Source: Pseudomonas entomophila (lineage in GTDB: Bacteria > Pseudomonadota > Gammaproteobacteria > Pseudomonadales > Pseudomonadaceae). Taken from it: 57,934 bases of DNA. The notes under the pieces are model-generated. The model made no database searches and was not told the origin of the DNA. It saw only the letters and a program-made list of their open reading frames with translations. The stretch lies in NCBI RefSeq assembly GCF_029478665.1, contig NZ_JARPQB010000033.1:1-57934 (forward strand), in the 5' to 3' direction. Position 1 is the first letter of the stretch, and every line of letters begins with the position of its first letter. Below, piece after piece: positions 10,470 through 19,203 of this stretch. The position numbers were made by a program, and so were the translations under genes.

Positions 10470-10585
10470 GGGCCTGCACAGGCACCGACAAGCCAGCGGC
10501 CATGTGTCGCCCCCGCAGGCAACGTGGCCCCAACTGCAGCCAACTCCGCTATCATGCCCGCCACGTTCCACCTCGCGAGTCCGCC

Positions 10586-12343
10586 ATGCGCCGCCTGTTT
10601 TTCCTGCTGTTCCTGCTGCTGGCCAGCCCCGCCTTCGCCACGGGCCTGCTCGACAACCGCCCCAGCGCCACCCTCGGCGCCGCCTCCAACAACGCCGATT
10701 TCCTGCCAGTGCACGAGGCCTTCAAGCTCAGCCTGGTCCAGGCCGACGCGCAAAGCATCAAGCTGCGCTTCGTCGCCACCGACGGCTACTACCTCTACCG
10801 CCACCGCTTCCAGTTCCGCAGCGAACCTGCGGACATCAAGCTCGGCACCCCGGACATCCCCAAGGGTGAAGCCAAGCACGACGAGTTCTTCGGCGACGTC
10901 GAGGTGTACCACGGCGTGCTCGACATCGAGGTGCCGCGCAACGACCCGCGCGCCTTCACCCTGCTGGTGGGCTACCAGGGCTGCGCCGACAAGGGCCTGT
11001 GCTACCCACCGGAAACCGAACGGCTGGCCATCGATGGCGAAGGCGCCCCGCTGCCAGTGGCCGGTGAGCAGGGCTGGACCTGGAAATCCCTGCTGCTGTT
11101 CTTCCTCGCCGGGGTCGGCCTGACCTTCACCCCGTGCGTGCTGCCCATGCTGCCGATCCTCTCCGGCGTGGTGTTGCGCGGCCAGGTCGGTGGCCTGCGC
11201 GGGCTGTCGCTGTCGCTGGCCTACGTGTTGCCGATGGCGGCCAGCTTCGCCGTGCTGGGTGCGTTGATGGGCCTGTTCGGCGCCGGCCTGAACCTGCAGG
11301 CGCGCCTGCAATCGGCCTGGGTGCTGGTGCCGTTCGCGGCGTTCTTCGCGCTGTTCGCCCTGGCCATGTTCGGGCTGTTCGACCTCAAGCTGCCGCATGC
11401 CCTGAGCAGCCGCCTGGACACCCTCGCCCATCGCACCAAGGGCGGCTCGCTGCTGGGCGCGGCGGTGCTCGGTGTGCTCTCCAGCTTGCTGGTATCCCCC
11501 TGCGTCTCGGCGCCCCTGGCCGGCGCGCTGCTGTACATCAGTGCCAGCGGCGATGCCTTGGGCGGCGCCCTGAAACTGTTCGCCCTGGGGCTGGGCATGG
11601 GCGCCCCCCTGCTGCTGGTGGCCACCGGTGGCGCCGCCTGGCTGCCCAAGAGCGGCCCATGGATGAACACGGTAAAGAACGCCATCGGCGTATTGCTGCT
11701 GGGCTTGGCCATCGGCCTGCTCAGCCGCGTGCTGCCTGGCCCGGTCACACTGCTGCTGGTCGGCTTGCTCGCCGGCGGCGTGGCGCTGTTCCTCGGCGCC
11801 CTGGAATTCGTGGTCAAGACCCCACGCCAGCGCCTGGCGCAACTGCTCGGCCTGGCCCTGCTGGTGTACGCCCTGGCCTGCGGGTACGGCGCCCTGAGCG
11901 GCCAGGGCGACCCGCTGCGCCCGCTGCCCCCACCGGTCGTCGCCAGCACCGCGACGGCGGTGCAAACCAATACCTGGCAAACCATCACCACCCCGTCCGC
12001 CCTCGACGCCGCCCTGGCCGAAGCCAAGGCCGCAGGCCAACCGGTGCTGCTGGACTGGTACGCCGACTGGTGCATCAGTTGCAAGGTGATCGAGCACGAA
12101 GTGCTCAACGCCGAGCAGGTACGGGCGCAACTGGGCGCCTTCCGCCTGCTGCGCTTCGACATCACCGAGAGCAACGCCGAACAGCGCGCCCTGCTCGACC
12201 GCTACCGCCTGTTCGGCCCGCCCGCGTTGATGTTCTTTGCGGCGAACGGCAGCGAACTGACCACTGATCGGGTGATTGGCGAGATAAACGCCGGCGATTT
12301 CGCCCAGGTTCTGGCGCGCGTGCGTGGCCAACTCGGTCTATAA
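10586..12343 (+). CDS. dsbD: Thiol:disulfide interchange protein DsbD
   Basis: DsbD (DipZ) passes electrons from cytoplasmic thioredoxin across the inner membrane to periplasmic DsbC and other thiol proteins. All three cysteine pairs are visible in 585 residues: the alpha domain (C133/C139, YQGCADKGLCYPP), the membrane beta domain (C184 in FTPCVLPMLP and C306 in VSPCVSAPL), and the thioredoxin-like gamma domain (C496/C499, WYADWCISCK). A signal peptide ends near ...LLLASPAFA-TG. ATG 10586 is chosen because it opens that signal peptide; upstream in-frame codons are not protein-like. Confidence 0.96.
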   Translation: MRRLFFLLFLLLASPAFATGLLDNRPSATLGAASNNADFLPVHEAFKLSLVQADAQSIKLRFVATDGYYLYRHRFQFRSEPADIKLGTPDIPKGEAKHDEFFGDVEVYHGVLDIEVPRNDPRAFTLLVGYQGCADKGLCYPPETERLAIDGEGAPLPVAGEQGWTWKSLLLFFLAGVGLTFTPCVLPMLPILSGVVLRGQVGGLRGLSLSLAYVLPMAASFAVLGALMGLFGAGLNLQARLQSAWVLVPFAAFFALFALAMFGLFDLKLPHALSSRLDTLAHRTKGGSLLGAAVLGVLSSLLVSPCVSAPLAGALLYISASGDALGGALKLFALGLGMGAPLLLVATGGAAWLPKSGPWMNTVKNAIGVLLLGLAIGLLSRVLPGPVTLLLVGLLAGGVALFLGALEFVVKTPRQRLAQLLGLALLVYALACGYGALSGQGDPLRPLPPPVVASTATAVQTNTWQTITTPSALDAALAEAKAAGQPVLLDWYADWCISCKVIEHEVLNAEQVRAQLGAFRLLRFDITESNAEQRALLDRYRLFGPPALMFFAANGSELTTDRVIGEINAGDFAQVLARVRGQLGL

Positions 12344-12376
12344 CTCCCTGCGGCCGGTGAAAAATCTCGCAACAAG

Positions 12377-12402
12377 TGACCAGAGTTAATCATCTGGTCA
12401 CA
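12377..12402. promoter_or_regulatory. Perfect 9-bp inverted repeat upstream of aroQ
   Basis: GTGACCAGA (12377-12385) and TCTGGTCAC (12394-12402) are exact reverse complements around the 8-base centre GTTAATCA. The site is 119 bases before aroQ and 34 after dsbD. There is no T-tract, so an operator is more likely than a terminator. The bound regulator is unknown. Confidence 0.55.
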
Positions 12403-12520
12403 TACTTTGCGCGAACCTCGGACATCGTGCCGGCTATTGCCGGGAACTGGACACCCAGCGCCGGTTCCGGCATAGTCGCCGCGCTATGTCGAATTGCCCT
12501 ACAAAACCAAGGAATCGCAG

Positions 12521-12973
12521 ATGGCAACCCTACTGGTGCTGCACGGCCCCAACCTGAACCTGCTCGGGACCCGCGAACCGGGTCACTACGGTGCCGCCAC
12601 TCTGGCGCAGATCAATCAGGACCTGGAGCAGCGCGCCCGCGCCGCCGGCCATCATCTGCAATACCTGCAGAGCAATGCCGAGTACGAATTGATCGACCGT
12701 ATCCACGCCGCGCGCAACGAAGGCGTGGACTTCATCCTGATCAATCCGGCCGCTTTCACCCACACCAGCGTCGCATTACGTGACGCATTGCTTGCGGTGA
12801 GCATCCCATTCATCGAAGTGCACCTCTCCAACGTGCACAAGCGTGAACCGTTCCGTCACCACTCCTACTTCTCCGATGTCGCGGTGGGAGTGATCTGCGG
12901 CCTCGGCGCCACCGGTTACCGGTTGGCCCTGGAGTCGGCGCTGGAACACCTGGCTGCCAACGCACAGCCCTGA
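12521..12973 (+). CDS. aroQ: Type II 3-dehydroquinate dehydratase
   Basis: AroQ removes water from 3-dehydroquinate to give 3-dehydroshikimate, the third step of the shikimate pathway. The protein has 150 residues, the usual type II size. The N-terminal HGPNLNLLGTREPGHYG stretch carries the catalytic Tyr (Y23) on the flexible lid. INPAAFTHTSVALRDAL and EVHLSNVHKREPFRHHS contain the substrate-binding Asn and the catalytic His. ATG 12521 opens the conserved MATLLVLHGPN. It precedes accB by about 100 bases, as in other pseudomonads where aroQ, accB and accC lie together. Confidence 0.97.
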   Translation: MATLLVLHGPNLNLLGTREPGHYGAATLAQINQDLEQRARAAGHHLQYLQSNAEYELIDRIHAARNEGVDFILINPAAFTHTSVALRDALLAVSIPFIEVHLSNVHKREPFRHHSYFSDVAVGVICGLGATGYRLALESALEHLAANAQP

Positions 12974-13071
12974 TGACACAAGGTCTTGGCCCACGGGCCG
13001 AGGCTCAGAAGAAACGTTTTCGACACGTTTTCAAATTACGTCCCCGACCGAACCTTGGGAGTTGATGATTA

Positions 13072-13539
13072 ATGGATATCCGTAAAGTCAAGAAGCTGAT
13101 CGAACTGCTGGAAGAGTCTGGCATCGACGAACTGGAGATCAAGGAAGGCGAAGAGTCCGTTCGCATCAGCCGTCACAGCAAGACCCCGGCCGGCGCCCAG
13201 TACTTCGCCGCCCCGGCTCCGATGGCCGCCCCGGTCGCCGCCGCTGCACCGGTTGCCGCTGCCGCCCCGGCCGCTGAAGCCGCTGCCGCCGCGCCAGCCC
13301 TGAAAGGCACCGTGGTGCGCTCGCCAATGGTCGGCACCTTCTACCGCAAGCCTTCGCCAACTTCGCCGAACTACGCTGAAGTCGGCCAGGCCGTGAAGAA
13401 GGGCGACACCCTGTGCATCGTCGAAGCCATGAAGATGATGAACCACATCGAAGCCGAGATCGGCGGTGTGATCGACGCCATCCTGGTGGAAGACGGCCAG
13501 CCGGTTGAGTTCGACCAGCCGCTGTTCACCATCGTTTGA
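13072..13539 (+). CDS. accB: Biotin carboxyl carrier protein of acetyl-CoA carboxylase
   Basis: AccB carries the biotin that shuttles CO2 from AccC to the carboxyltransferase AccAD in the first committed step of fatty-acid synthesis. It has 155 residues. An N-terminal AccC-interaction region (DIRKVKKLIELLEESGIDELEI) is followed by a flexible Ala/Pro-rich linker (about 44-82), then the biotinyl domain with the biotinylated lysine K121 in EAMKMM. The linker contains near-repeated AAAPVAA segments, as is common in AccB. accC starts 17 bases downstream, so this is one operon. Confidence 0.98.
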   Translation: MDIRKVKKLIELLEESGIDELEIKEGEESVRISRHSKTPAGAQYFAAPAPMAAPVAAAAPVAAAAPAAEAAAAAPALKGTVVRSPMVGTFYRKPSPTSPNYAEVGQAVKKGDTLCIVEAMKMMNHIEAEIGGVIDAILVEDGQPVEFDQPLFTIV

Positions 13540-13556
13540 TTCGCGGAGAACCAACG

Positions 13557-14912
13557 ATGTCTGGGAAGCTTGAAAAAGTCCTGATCGCCAACCGCGGGGA
13601 AATTGCCCTGCGGATCCTGCGTGCCTGCAAAGAGCTGGGCATCAAGACCGTCGCCGTGCACTCCACGGCCGACCGTGAACTGATGCACCTGGGCCTGGCG
13701 GACGAGTCGGTCTGCATCGGCCCGGCATCGTCCAAGGAATCGTACCTGCACATCCCGGCGATCATCGCCGCCGCCGAAGTGACAGGCGCCACCGCCATCC
13801 ACCCGGGCTACGGCTTCCTCGCGGAAAACGCCGACTTCGCCGAGCAGGTGGAAAAATCCGGCTTCGCCTTCATCGGCCCGAAAGCCGACACCATTCGCCT
13901 GATGGGCGACAAGGTTTCGGCCAAGGACGCCATGATCAAGTCGGGCGTGCCGACCGTACCAGGCTCCGACGGCCCGCTGCCGGAAGACGAAGAGGTTGCC
14001 CTGGCGATCGCTCGCGACGTCGGCTATCCGGTGATCATCAAGGCCGCCGGTGGCGGTGGTGGTCGCGGCATGCGCGTGGTGCACAAGGAAGAAGACCTGA
14101 TCGAATCGGCCAAGCTGACCCGTACCGAAGCCGGTGCCGCGTTCGGCAACCCGATGGTGTATCTGGAAAAGTTCCTGACCAACCCACGCCACGTGGAAGT
14201 GCAGGTACTGTCCGACGGCCAAGGCAACGCCGTGCACCTGGGCGACCGTGACTGCTCGCTGCAGCGCCGTCACCAGAAAGTACTGGAAGAAGCCCCGGCC
14301 CCGGGCATCGACGAGAAGGCCCGCCAGGAAGTCTTCAAGCGTTGCGTCGATGCGTGCGTCGAGATCGGCTACCGCGGCGCCGGTACCTTCGAGTTCCTGT
14401 ACGAGAACGGCCGCTTCTACTTCATCGAGATGAACACCCGCGTCCAGGTCGAGCACCCGGTCTCGGAAATGGTCACCGGCATCGACATCGTCAAGGAGAT
14501 GCTCAGCATCGCCGCTGGCAACAAGCTGTCGTTCCGCCAGGAAGACGTGGTCATCCGTGGCCACTCGCTGGAGTGCCGGATCAACGCCGAAGACCCGAAG
14601 AAGTTCATCCCGAGCCCAGGCAAGGTGAAGCACTTCCACGCCCCGGGCGGCAACGGCGTGCGCGTCGACTCGCACCTGTACAGCGGCTACTCGGTTCCGC
14701 CGAACTACGATTCGTTGATCGGCAAGCTGATCACCTACGGCAAGGACCGCGACGAAGCCATGGCGCGCATGCGCAATGCCCTGGACGAGATCGTCGTCGA
14801 CGGCATCAAGACCAACATCCCGCTGCACCGCGACCTGGTGCGCGATGAAGGTTTCTGCAAAGGCGGCGTCAACATCCACTACCTCGAGCACAAACTGGCC
14901 AACCAGGAGTGA
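13557..14912 (+). CDS. accC: Biotin carboxylase subunit of acetyl-CoA carboxylase
   Basis: AccC carboxylates the biotin on AccB using ATP and bicarbonate. It has 451 residues. The N-terminal LEKVLIANRGEIALRILRA segment, the ATP-grasp glycine loop AAGGGGGRGMR, the CSLQRRHQKVLEEAPAP segment and the catalytic FIEMNTRVQVEHPVSEMVTGID motif are all present. ATG 13557 is chosen over an in-frame TTG at 13536 because it opens the canonical N-terminus and has GGAG upstream. A strong intrinsic terminator follows. Confidence 0.98.
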   Translation: MSGKLEKVLIANRGEIALRILRACKELGIKTVAVHSTADRELMHLGLADESVCIGPASSKESYLHIPAIIAAAEVTGATAIHPGYGFLAENADFAEQVEKSGFAFIGPKADTIRLMGDKVSAKDAMIKSGVPTVPGSDGPLPEDEEVALAIARDVGYPVIIKAAGGGGGRGMRVVHKEEDLIESAKLTRTEAGAAFGNPMVYLEKFLTNPRHVEVQVLSDGQGNAVHLGDRDCSLQRRHQKVLEEAPAPGIDEKARQEVFKRCVDACVEIGYRGAGTFEFLYENGRFYFIEMNTRVQVEHPVSEMVTGIDIVKEMLSIAAGNKLSFRQEDVVIRGHSLECRINAEDPKKFIPSPGKVKHFHAPGGNGVRVDSHLYSGYSVPPNYDSLIGKLITYGKDRDEAMARMRNALDEIVVDGIKTNIPLHRDLVRDEGFCKGGVNIHYLEHKLANQE

Positions 14913-14928
14913 TCGCGTTAGCGTGATG

Positions 14929-14958
14929 AAAAACCCCGGCCCCGTGCCGGGGTTTTTT
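14929..14958 (+). terminator. Rho-independent terminator after accC
   Basis: Pairing of CCCCGG with CCGGGG around a short loop, flanked by an A-run (14929-14933) and the T-run at 14953-14958, gives a classic intrinsic terminator about 17 bases after the accC stop. The A-run lets it also act on the other strand. Confidence 0.9.
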
Positions 14959-14987
14959 ATTGCTTGCCAAAAGGCCCGCACGGACCT

Positions 14988-15101
14988 GTAGGAGCGGCCT
15001 TGTGCCGCGAAAGGGCTGCACAGCAGCCCCAGCAATCCATGCCCCACACTGAAACCCTAGGACTGCTTCGCAGTCCTTTCGCGGCACAAGGCCGCTCCTA
15101 C
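14988..15101. repeat. REP pair with two companion hairpins
   Basis: The direct REP is at 14988-15011 and the inverse REP at 15078-15101 (stem GCGGCC...). Each is abutted by a 7-bp, 3-base-loop hairpin: GGGCTGC-ACA-GCAGCCC (15013-15029) and GGACTGC-TTC-GCAGTCC (15060-15076). The two hairpins have different but internally paired sequences. Here the hairpins lie between the two REPs. Confidence 0.85.
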
Positions 15102-15222
15102 AAGTGCCGCGCGCTGTTCGCCGCCTCCTGCCCTGCTCTACAAACCCCCAACTCTCGCGTAAACTGGCGGCCTTTTCGCGCAGCCTCGGGCTGCCCCTGT
15201 CGATTTACCAAAGGTGCCCGCC

Positions 15223-16101
15223 ATGCCCTGGCTGCAAGTACGCCTGGCCATCAGCCCGGAACAAGCCGAAACCTACGAAGACGCCCTGCTCGAAGTAGGC
15301 GCCGTCTCGGTGACGTTCATGGACGCCGAAGACCAGCCGATCTTCGAACCCGACCTCAACACCACCCCGCTGTGGTCGCACACGCACCTGCTGGCCCTGT
15401 TCGAGGCCGACGCCGAGCCTGACGCGGTGTTCGCCCACCTGCAATTGCTGACCGGTGCCGAATTGCCCGAGCACCAGGCCGAAGTGATCGAGGACCAGGA
15501 CTGGGAGCGCAGCTGGATGGACAATTTCCAGCCCATGCGCTTCGGCCAGCGCCTGTGGATCGTCCCGAGCTGGCACGAGGCGCCGGAGAAGGACGCGGTC
15601 AACTTGCTGCTCGACCCGGGCCTGGCCTTTGGCACCGGCACCCACCCGACCACCGCGCTGTGCCTGGAATGGCTCGACGGACAACAGCTGCAAGGCACCC
15701 AAGTGCTGGACTTCGGCTGCGGCTCGGGCATCCTCGCCATCGCCGCGCTGTTGCTCGGCGCCCGAGAAGCGGTCGGCACCGACATCGATGTGCAGGCCCT
15801 GGAAGCTTCCCGCGACAACGCCCAGCGTAATGGCATCGCCGACAATCTGTTCGCCCTGTACCTGCCCGAGCAGATGCCAGCCATGCAAGCCGACGTGCTG
15901 GTCGCCAACATCCTGGCCGGCCCGCTGGTATCGCTGGCACCGCAACTGTCCGGCCTGGTTCGCCCCGGCGGCCTGCTGGCATTGTCGGGCATCCTCGCCG
16001 AACAAGGTGAGGAGGTGGCCGCCGCCTATGCCGCCGACTTCGAGCTGGACCCGATCGTCGTTCGCGATGGCTGGGTACGCATCAGTGGCCGCCGCCGCTA
16101 A
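15223..16101 (+). CDS. prmA: Ribosomal protein L11 methyltransferase
   Basis: PrmA trimethylates ribosomal protein L11 with S-adenosylmethionine. It has 292 residues: an N-terminal L11-recognition domain (to about residue 100), then the class I methyltransferase fold with GLAFGTGTHPTT, motif I VLDFGCGSGILAIAALLLGA and VLVANILAGPLVSL. The start at 15223 (MPWLQVRLAI) is the family start; an ATG 9 bases earlier is possible. It lies about 310 bases from accC and 43 from the DUF3426 gene. Confidence 0.97.
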   Translation: MPWLQVRLAISPEQAETYEDALLEVGAVSVTFMDAEDQPIFEPDLNTTPLWSHTHLLALFEADAEPDAVFAHLQLLTGAELPEHQAEVIEDQDWERSWMDNFQPMRFGQRLWIVPSWHEAPEKDAVNLLLDPGLAFGTGTHPTTALCLEWLDGQQLQGTQVLDFGCGSGILAIAALLLGAREAVGTDIDVQALEASRDNAQRNGIADNLFALYLPEQMPAMQADVLVANILAGPLVSLAPQLSGLVRPGGLLALSGILAEQGEEVAAAYAADFELDPIVVRDGWVRISGRRR

Positions 16102-16144
16102 GCGCGCCTAGACTCAACTCCTGCACAGCTCCCCGGACCGCCGC

Positions 16145-17482
16145 ATGACCGACAGTTTCGTCACCCAGTGCCCGCATTGCCAGACCAGCTTTCGCGTCAC
16201 CCATCACCAGTTGAGCGTGGCCCGCGGCGTGGTGCGCTGCGGCAACTGCCTGCAGGTGTTCAATGCGGCGAAGCAGCTGCTGGAGCAGAACCGCGCCGCC
16301 AGCGACCGGGGCGCCGCCGCGCCTGCCGAGCCTGCCGAGCCTGCGCCCACGGCCCCAGTGATGCCCGTGGCACCGCCGGTCGCCGAACCACCCGCAGCGG
16401 ACGAAGACGACTGGGCGGTGACCGCCGAGGAGCTGGACGCCCTCGATCTGGACTCGGAGCTCGCGCGCCTGGAACGTCGCAGCCCGGCCGAGCGCCAGGC
16501 GGCCATCACCGGTAGCACGCTGCACGCCCGGCGTGACGATCAAGGCACCGAGGAACCTGCAGACGAGCTGTTCGGCACCGCCACCGACGATGACCTGGCC
16601 CCGGCAGCGGAGCGCGAAACGGCCCCGGTGCTGGTGGAACAGGCGCCGCTTGAACGGGACCCGGTCATCGACGAACGCACCGAACCCACCCTGGGCACGA
16701 CCGATCTCGACCTCGACGATGAGCCACCGGTACGCCACCAGGCGCTGGACGATGACTTCGACACGCCGGGCACGCCTCTCGCCACTCACGATGAACCGCT
16801 ACCTGAAAAAGGCTTGTCCGCAGTGGACGACGAGGTGCGTGGCGAACGCCTGTCAGCCCATGACGAAGACGATCTGGACGATCACCCCATCGAGCGCCTG
16901 GAACCCAGCCTGCAGGGCAAGCCTGAGCGCCCGAACAAGGAACCCTTGGTCGACGTGGTCGACGATCCGCTGCAACTGGCCTGGGAAAAGCCCGCACCGA
17001 ATTGGGGCAAGCGCCTGCTGTGGGGTTTCCTGACCCTGCTGGCCGCCGGCCTGCTGGCGTTCCAGTACGTCTGGTTCCATTTCGACGAGATGGCCCGCCA
17101 GGACCAGTACCGCCCCTGGTTCCAGCAGCTGTGCCCGATGGTCGGCTGCCAGGTACCGACCCGTGTCGACATCTCGCGCATCAAGAGCAGCAACCTGGTG
17201 GTGCGCAGCCACCCGGACTTCAAGGGCGCGCTGATCGTCGACGCGATCATCTACAACCGTGCGCCCTTCGCCCAGCCCTTCCCCCTGCTGGAGCTGCGCT
17301 TCGCCGACCTCAACGGCCAGCTGATTGCCAGCCGGCGCTTCAAGCCCAGCGAGTACCTGTCGGGCGAACTGGCGGGCCGTGGCGAGATGCCCAGCCAGAC
17401 CCCGATCCACATCGCCCTGGACATCCTCGACCCGGGGCCGAAGGCGGTGAACTACAGCCTGAGCTTCCGTTCGCCGGAGTAG
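16145..17482 (+). CDS. Zinc-ribbon (MJ0042) and DUF3426 membrane protein
   Basis: A protein of 445 residues. The N-terminal MJ0042 zinc ribbon has C9, C12, C32 and C35 (CPHC...CGNC). A long acidic, Pro/Ala-rich low-complexity middle (about 55-275) is followed by one transmembrane helix (about 288-310) and a conserved C-terminal DUF3426 domain that should be periplasmic. The function is unknown. It sits between prmA and dusB, as in other pseudomonads. The acidic middle is probably disordered. Confidence 0.9.
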   Translation: MTDSFVTQCPHCQTSFRVTHHQLSVARGVVRCGNCLQVFNAAKQLLEQNRAASDRGAAAPAEPAEPAPTAPVMPVAPPVAEPPAADEDDWAVTAEELDALDLDSELARLERRSPAERQAAITGSTLHARRDDQGTEEPADELFGTATDDDLAPAAERETAPVLVEQAPLERDPVIDERTEPTLGTTDLDLDDEPPVRHQALDDDFDTPGTPLATHDEPLPEKGLSAVDDEVRGERLSAHDEDDLDDHPIERLEPSLQGKPERPNKEPLVDVVDDPLQLAWEKPAPNWGKRLLWGFLTLLAAGLLAFQYVWFHFDEMARQDQYRPWFQQLCPMVGCQVPTRVDISRIKSSNLVVRSHPDFKGALIVDAIIYNRAPFAQPFPLLELRFADLNGQLIASRRFKPSEYLSGELAGRGEMPSQTPIHIALDILDPGPKAVNYSLSFRSPE

Positions 17483-17519
17483 CCGACGGACGGCAAGGCC
17501 CCAGGTAACAACGCGCTCT

Positions 17520-17602
17520 GTAGGAGCGGCTTCAGCCGCGATGCGGGTATCACGCTTCCGGGCACCCGCTTCGCGGGTGATCGCGGCTGAAGCCGCTCCT
17601 AC
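17520..17602. repeat. Inverted REP pair (GCGGCTTCAGCCGC class)
   Basis: A direct copy (17520-17541) and inverse copy (17580-17602) bracket a further CACCCGC-TTC-GCGGGTG hairpin (about 17563-17579). The rest of 17483-17793 should contain the dusB-fis promoter, but none was recognised with confidence. Confidence 0.85.
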
Positions 17603-17793
17603 AGAGGTCGAGTCAGGCCAGTGGGGCCCCGGATGCGCATGAGCGGCTGAAAACCCAGGCTCACGCCCTCGTGTCATAACGCCGCAACTGTTCAGATTTT
17701 ATCCAGATTCATCTTTATCCGGTCATCGAGAGCGGGTATCATGCCATCCCTTTTTCGAACTCCAATGATTCGGCCCCACAACAGGGAACACCT

Positions 17794-18807
17794 ATGTCGG
17801 CGGTACGCATCGGCCCTTACACACTGCAGAACAACCTGATCCTCGCGCCCATGGCCGGGGTCACGGACCAGCCTTTCCGCACACTTTGCAAACGCCTCGG
17901 GGCGGGCATGGTGGTATCGGAGATGGTCACCAGCGACATGAGCCTGTGGAACAGCCGCAAGTCGAGCCTGCGCCGCATCCATGAAGGCGACGCGGAGCCG
18001 CGTTCGGTGCAGATCGCCGGTGGCGATGCACAGATGATGGCGGCGGCGGCCCGGGCGAATGTCGAAGCCGGCGCACAGATCATCGACATCAACATGGGCT
18101 GCCCGGCAAAAAAAGTCTGCAACAAAGCCGCAGGCTCTGCTTTATTGAGAGATGAAGCCTTGGTCAGCGAGATCCTCCACGCCGTGGTCGGCGCAGTGGA
18201 GGTGCCGGTGACGCTGAAGATCCGCACCGGCTGGGACCGGGCGAGCAAGAACGGCCTGAACGTGGCGAAGATCGCCGAACAGGCCGGTATCCAGGCGCTG
18301 GCGGTGCATGGCCGCACACGCGCCGACCTGTACACCGGTGACGCCGAGTACGACACCATCGCCGCGATCAAGCAGGCGGTGTCGATCCCGGTGTTCGCCA
18401 ACGGCGACATCACCTCGCCACACAAGGCCCGGGCGGTGCTGGACGCCACCGGCGCCGACGGCCTGCTGATCGGCCGCGCCGCCCAGGGGCGGCCGTGGAT
18501 CTTCCGCGAGGTCGAGCATTACCTGCGCACGGGCGAGCACCTGCCCGCACCGGCGCTGGATGAAGTGGAACGCATTCTGCTGGAACACCTGGCCGCGTTG
18601 CATGCCTTCTATGGCGATGTGATGGGCGTGCGTATCGCCCGCAAGCACGTTGGCTGGTACCTGGCGACCCGACCCGGCGGCAAGGAGTTCCGCAGCCGGT
18701 TCAACGCCTTGGAAGACACACAAGCGCAGTGCGCCAACGTTCAGGCCTTTTTCTCTGAACGTCGACAGAGCCTTGGGACAGAGGACGAACAAGGGGTGGC
18801 CGCATGA
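17794..18807 (+). CDS. dusB: tRNA-dihydrouridine synthase B
   Basis: DusB reduces specific uridines in the tRNA D-loop using FMN and NAD(P)H. It has 337 residues. The N-terminal FMN-binding segment PYTLQNNLILAPMAGVTDQPFR and the active-site loop INMGCPAKKV (catalytic C103) are present, as are the HGRTRADLYTGDAEY motif and the C-terminal helical tRNA-binding region (ARKHVGWYL). It overlaps fis by 4 bases (ATGA), the same dusB-fis operon as in enterobacteria. Confidence 0.97.
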   Translation: MSAVRIGPYTLQNNLILAPMAGVTDQPFRTLCKRLGAGMVVSEMVTSDMSLWNSRKSSLRRIHEGDAEPRSVQIAGGDAQMMAAAARANVEAGAQIIDINMGCPAKKVCNKAAGSALLRDEALVSEILHAVVGAVEVPVTLKIRTGWDRASKNGLNVAKIAEQAGIQALAVHGRTRADLYTGDAEYDTIAAIKQAVSIPVFANGDITSPHKARAVLDATGADGLLIGRAAQGRPWIFREVEHYLRTGEHLPAPALDEVERILLEHLAALHAFYGDVMGVRIARKHVGWYLATRPGGKEFRSRFNALEDTQAQCANVQAFFSERRQSLGTEDEQGVAA

Positions 18808-19124
18808 CGATGATGACCGAGACATTAGTGAGTGGAACAACGCCCGTGAGCGACAACGCCAACCTCAAGCAGCACCTGAACACGCCGAGCGAGGAGGGCC
18901 AGACGCTCCGCGACAGCGTCGAGAAGGCGCTGCACAACTACTTCGCCCACCTGGAAGGCGCCACCGTCACGGACGTGTACAACCTGGTGCTCTCGGAAGT
19001 CGAGGCGCCCTTGCTCGAATGCGTGATGAACTACGTCAAGGGCAACCAGACCAAGGCCAGCGAGATGCTCGGGCTCAACCGAGGCACGCTGCGCAAGAAG
19101 CTCAAGCAGTACGATCTGTTGTAA
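18804..19124 (+). CDS. fis: DNA-binding protein Fis
   Basis: A nucleoid-associated DNA-bending protein that acts as a dimer at rRNA, recombination and many other promoters. It has 106 residues, slightly longer than the 98 of E. coli Fis at the N-terminus. The C-terminal helix-turn-helix (about 82-106, NQTKASEMLGLNRGTLRKKL) is highly conserved. Several in-frame ATGs occur (18804, 18810); the first overlaps the dusB stop and suggests coupling. An intrinsic terminator follows. Confidence 0.96.
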   Translation: MTMMTETLVSGTTPVSDNANLKQHLNTPSEEGQTLRDSVEKALHNYFAHLEGATVTDVYNLVLSEVEAPLLECVMNYVKGNQTKASEMLGLNRGTLRKKLKQYDLL

Positions 19125-19142
19125 GGCCAGAACCCCAACCAG

Positions 19143-19175
19143 AAAAGGCGCTCATGCAAAGAGGCGCCTTTTTTG
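19143..19175 (+). terminator. Intrinsic terminator after fis
   Basis: AAAGGCGC pairs with GCGCCTTT across a loop of about 12 bases and runs into TTTTTT. It lies about 20 bases after the fis stop. Confidence 0.88.
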
Positions 19176-19203
19176 CTGACTCCACCGCGTTATGGAATCT
19201 GAA

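Noticed and set aside
14988..15101. Repeats as a CRISPR array
   Set aside because: Only two inverted copies per site, no regular spacers and no cas genes; these are REP pairs.
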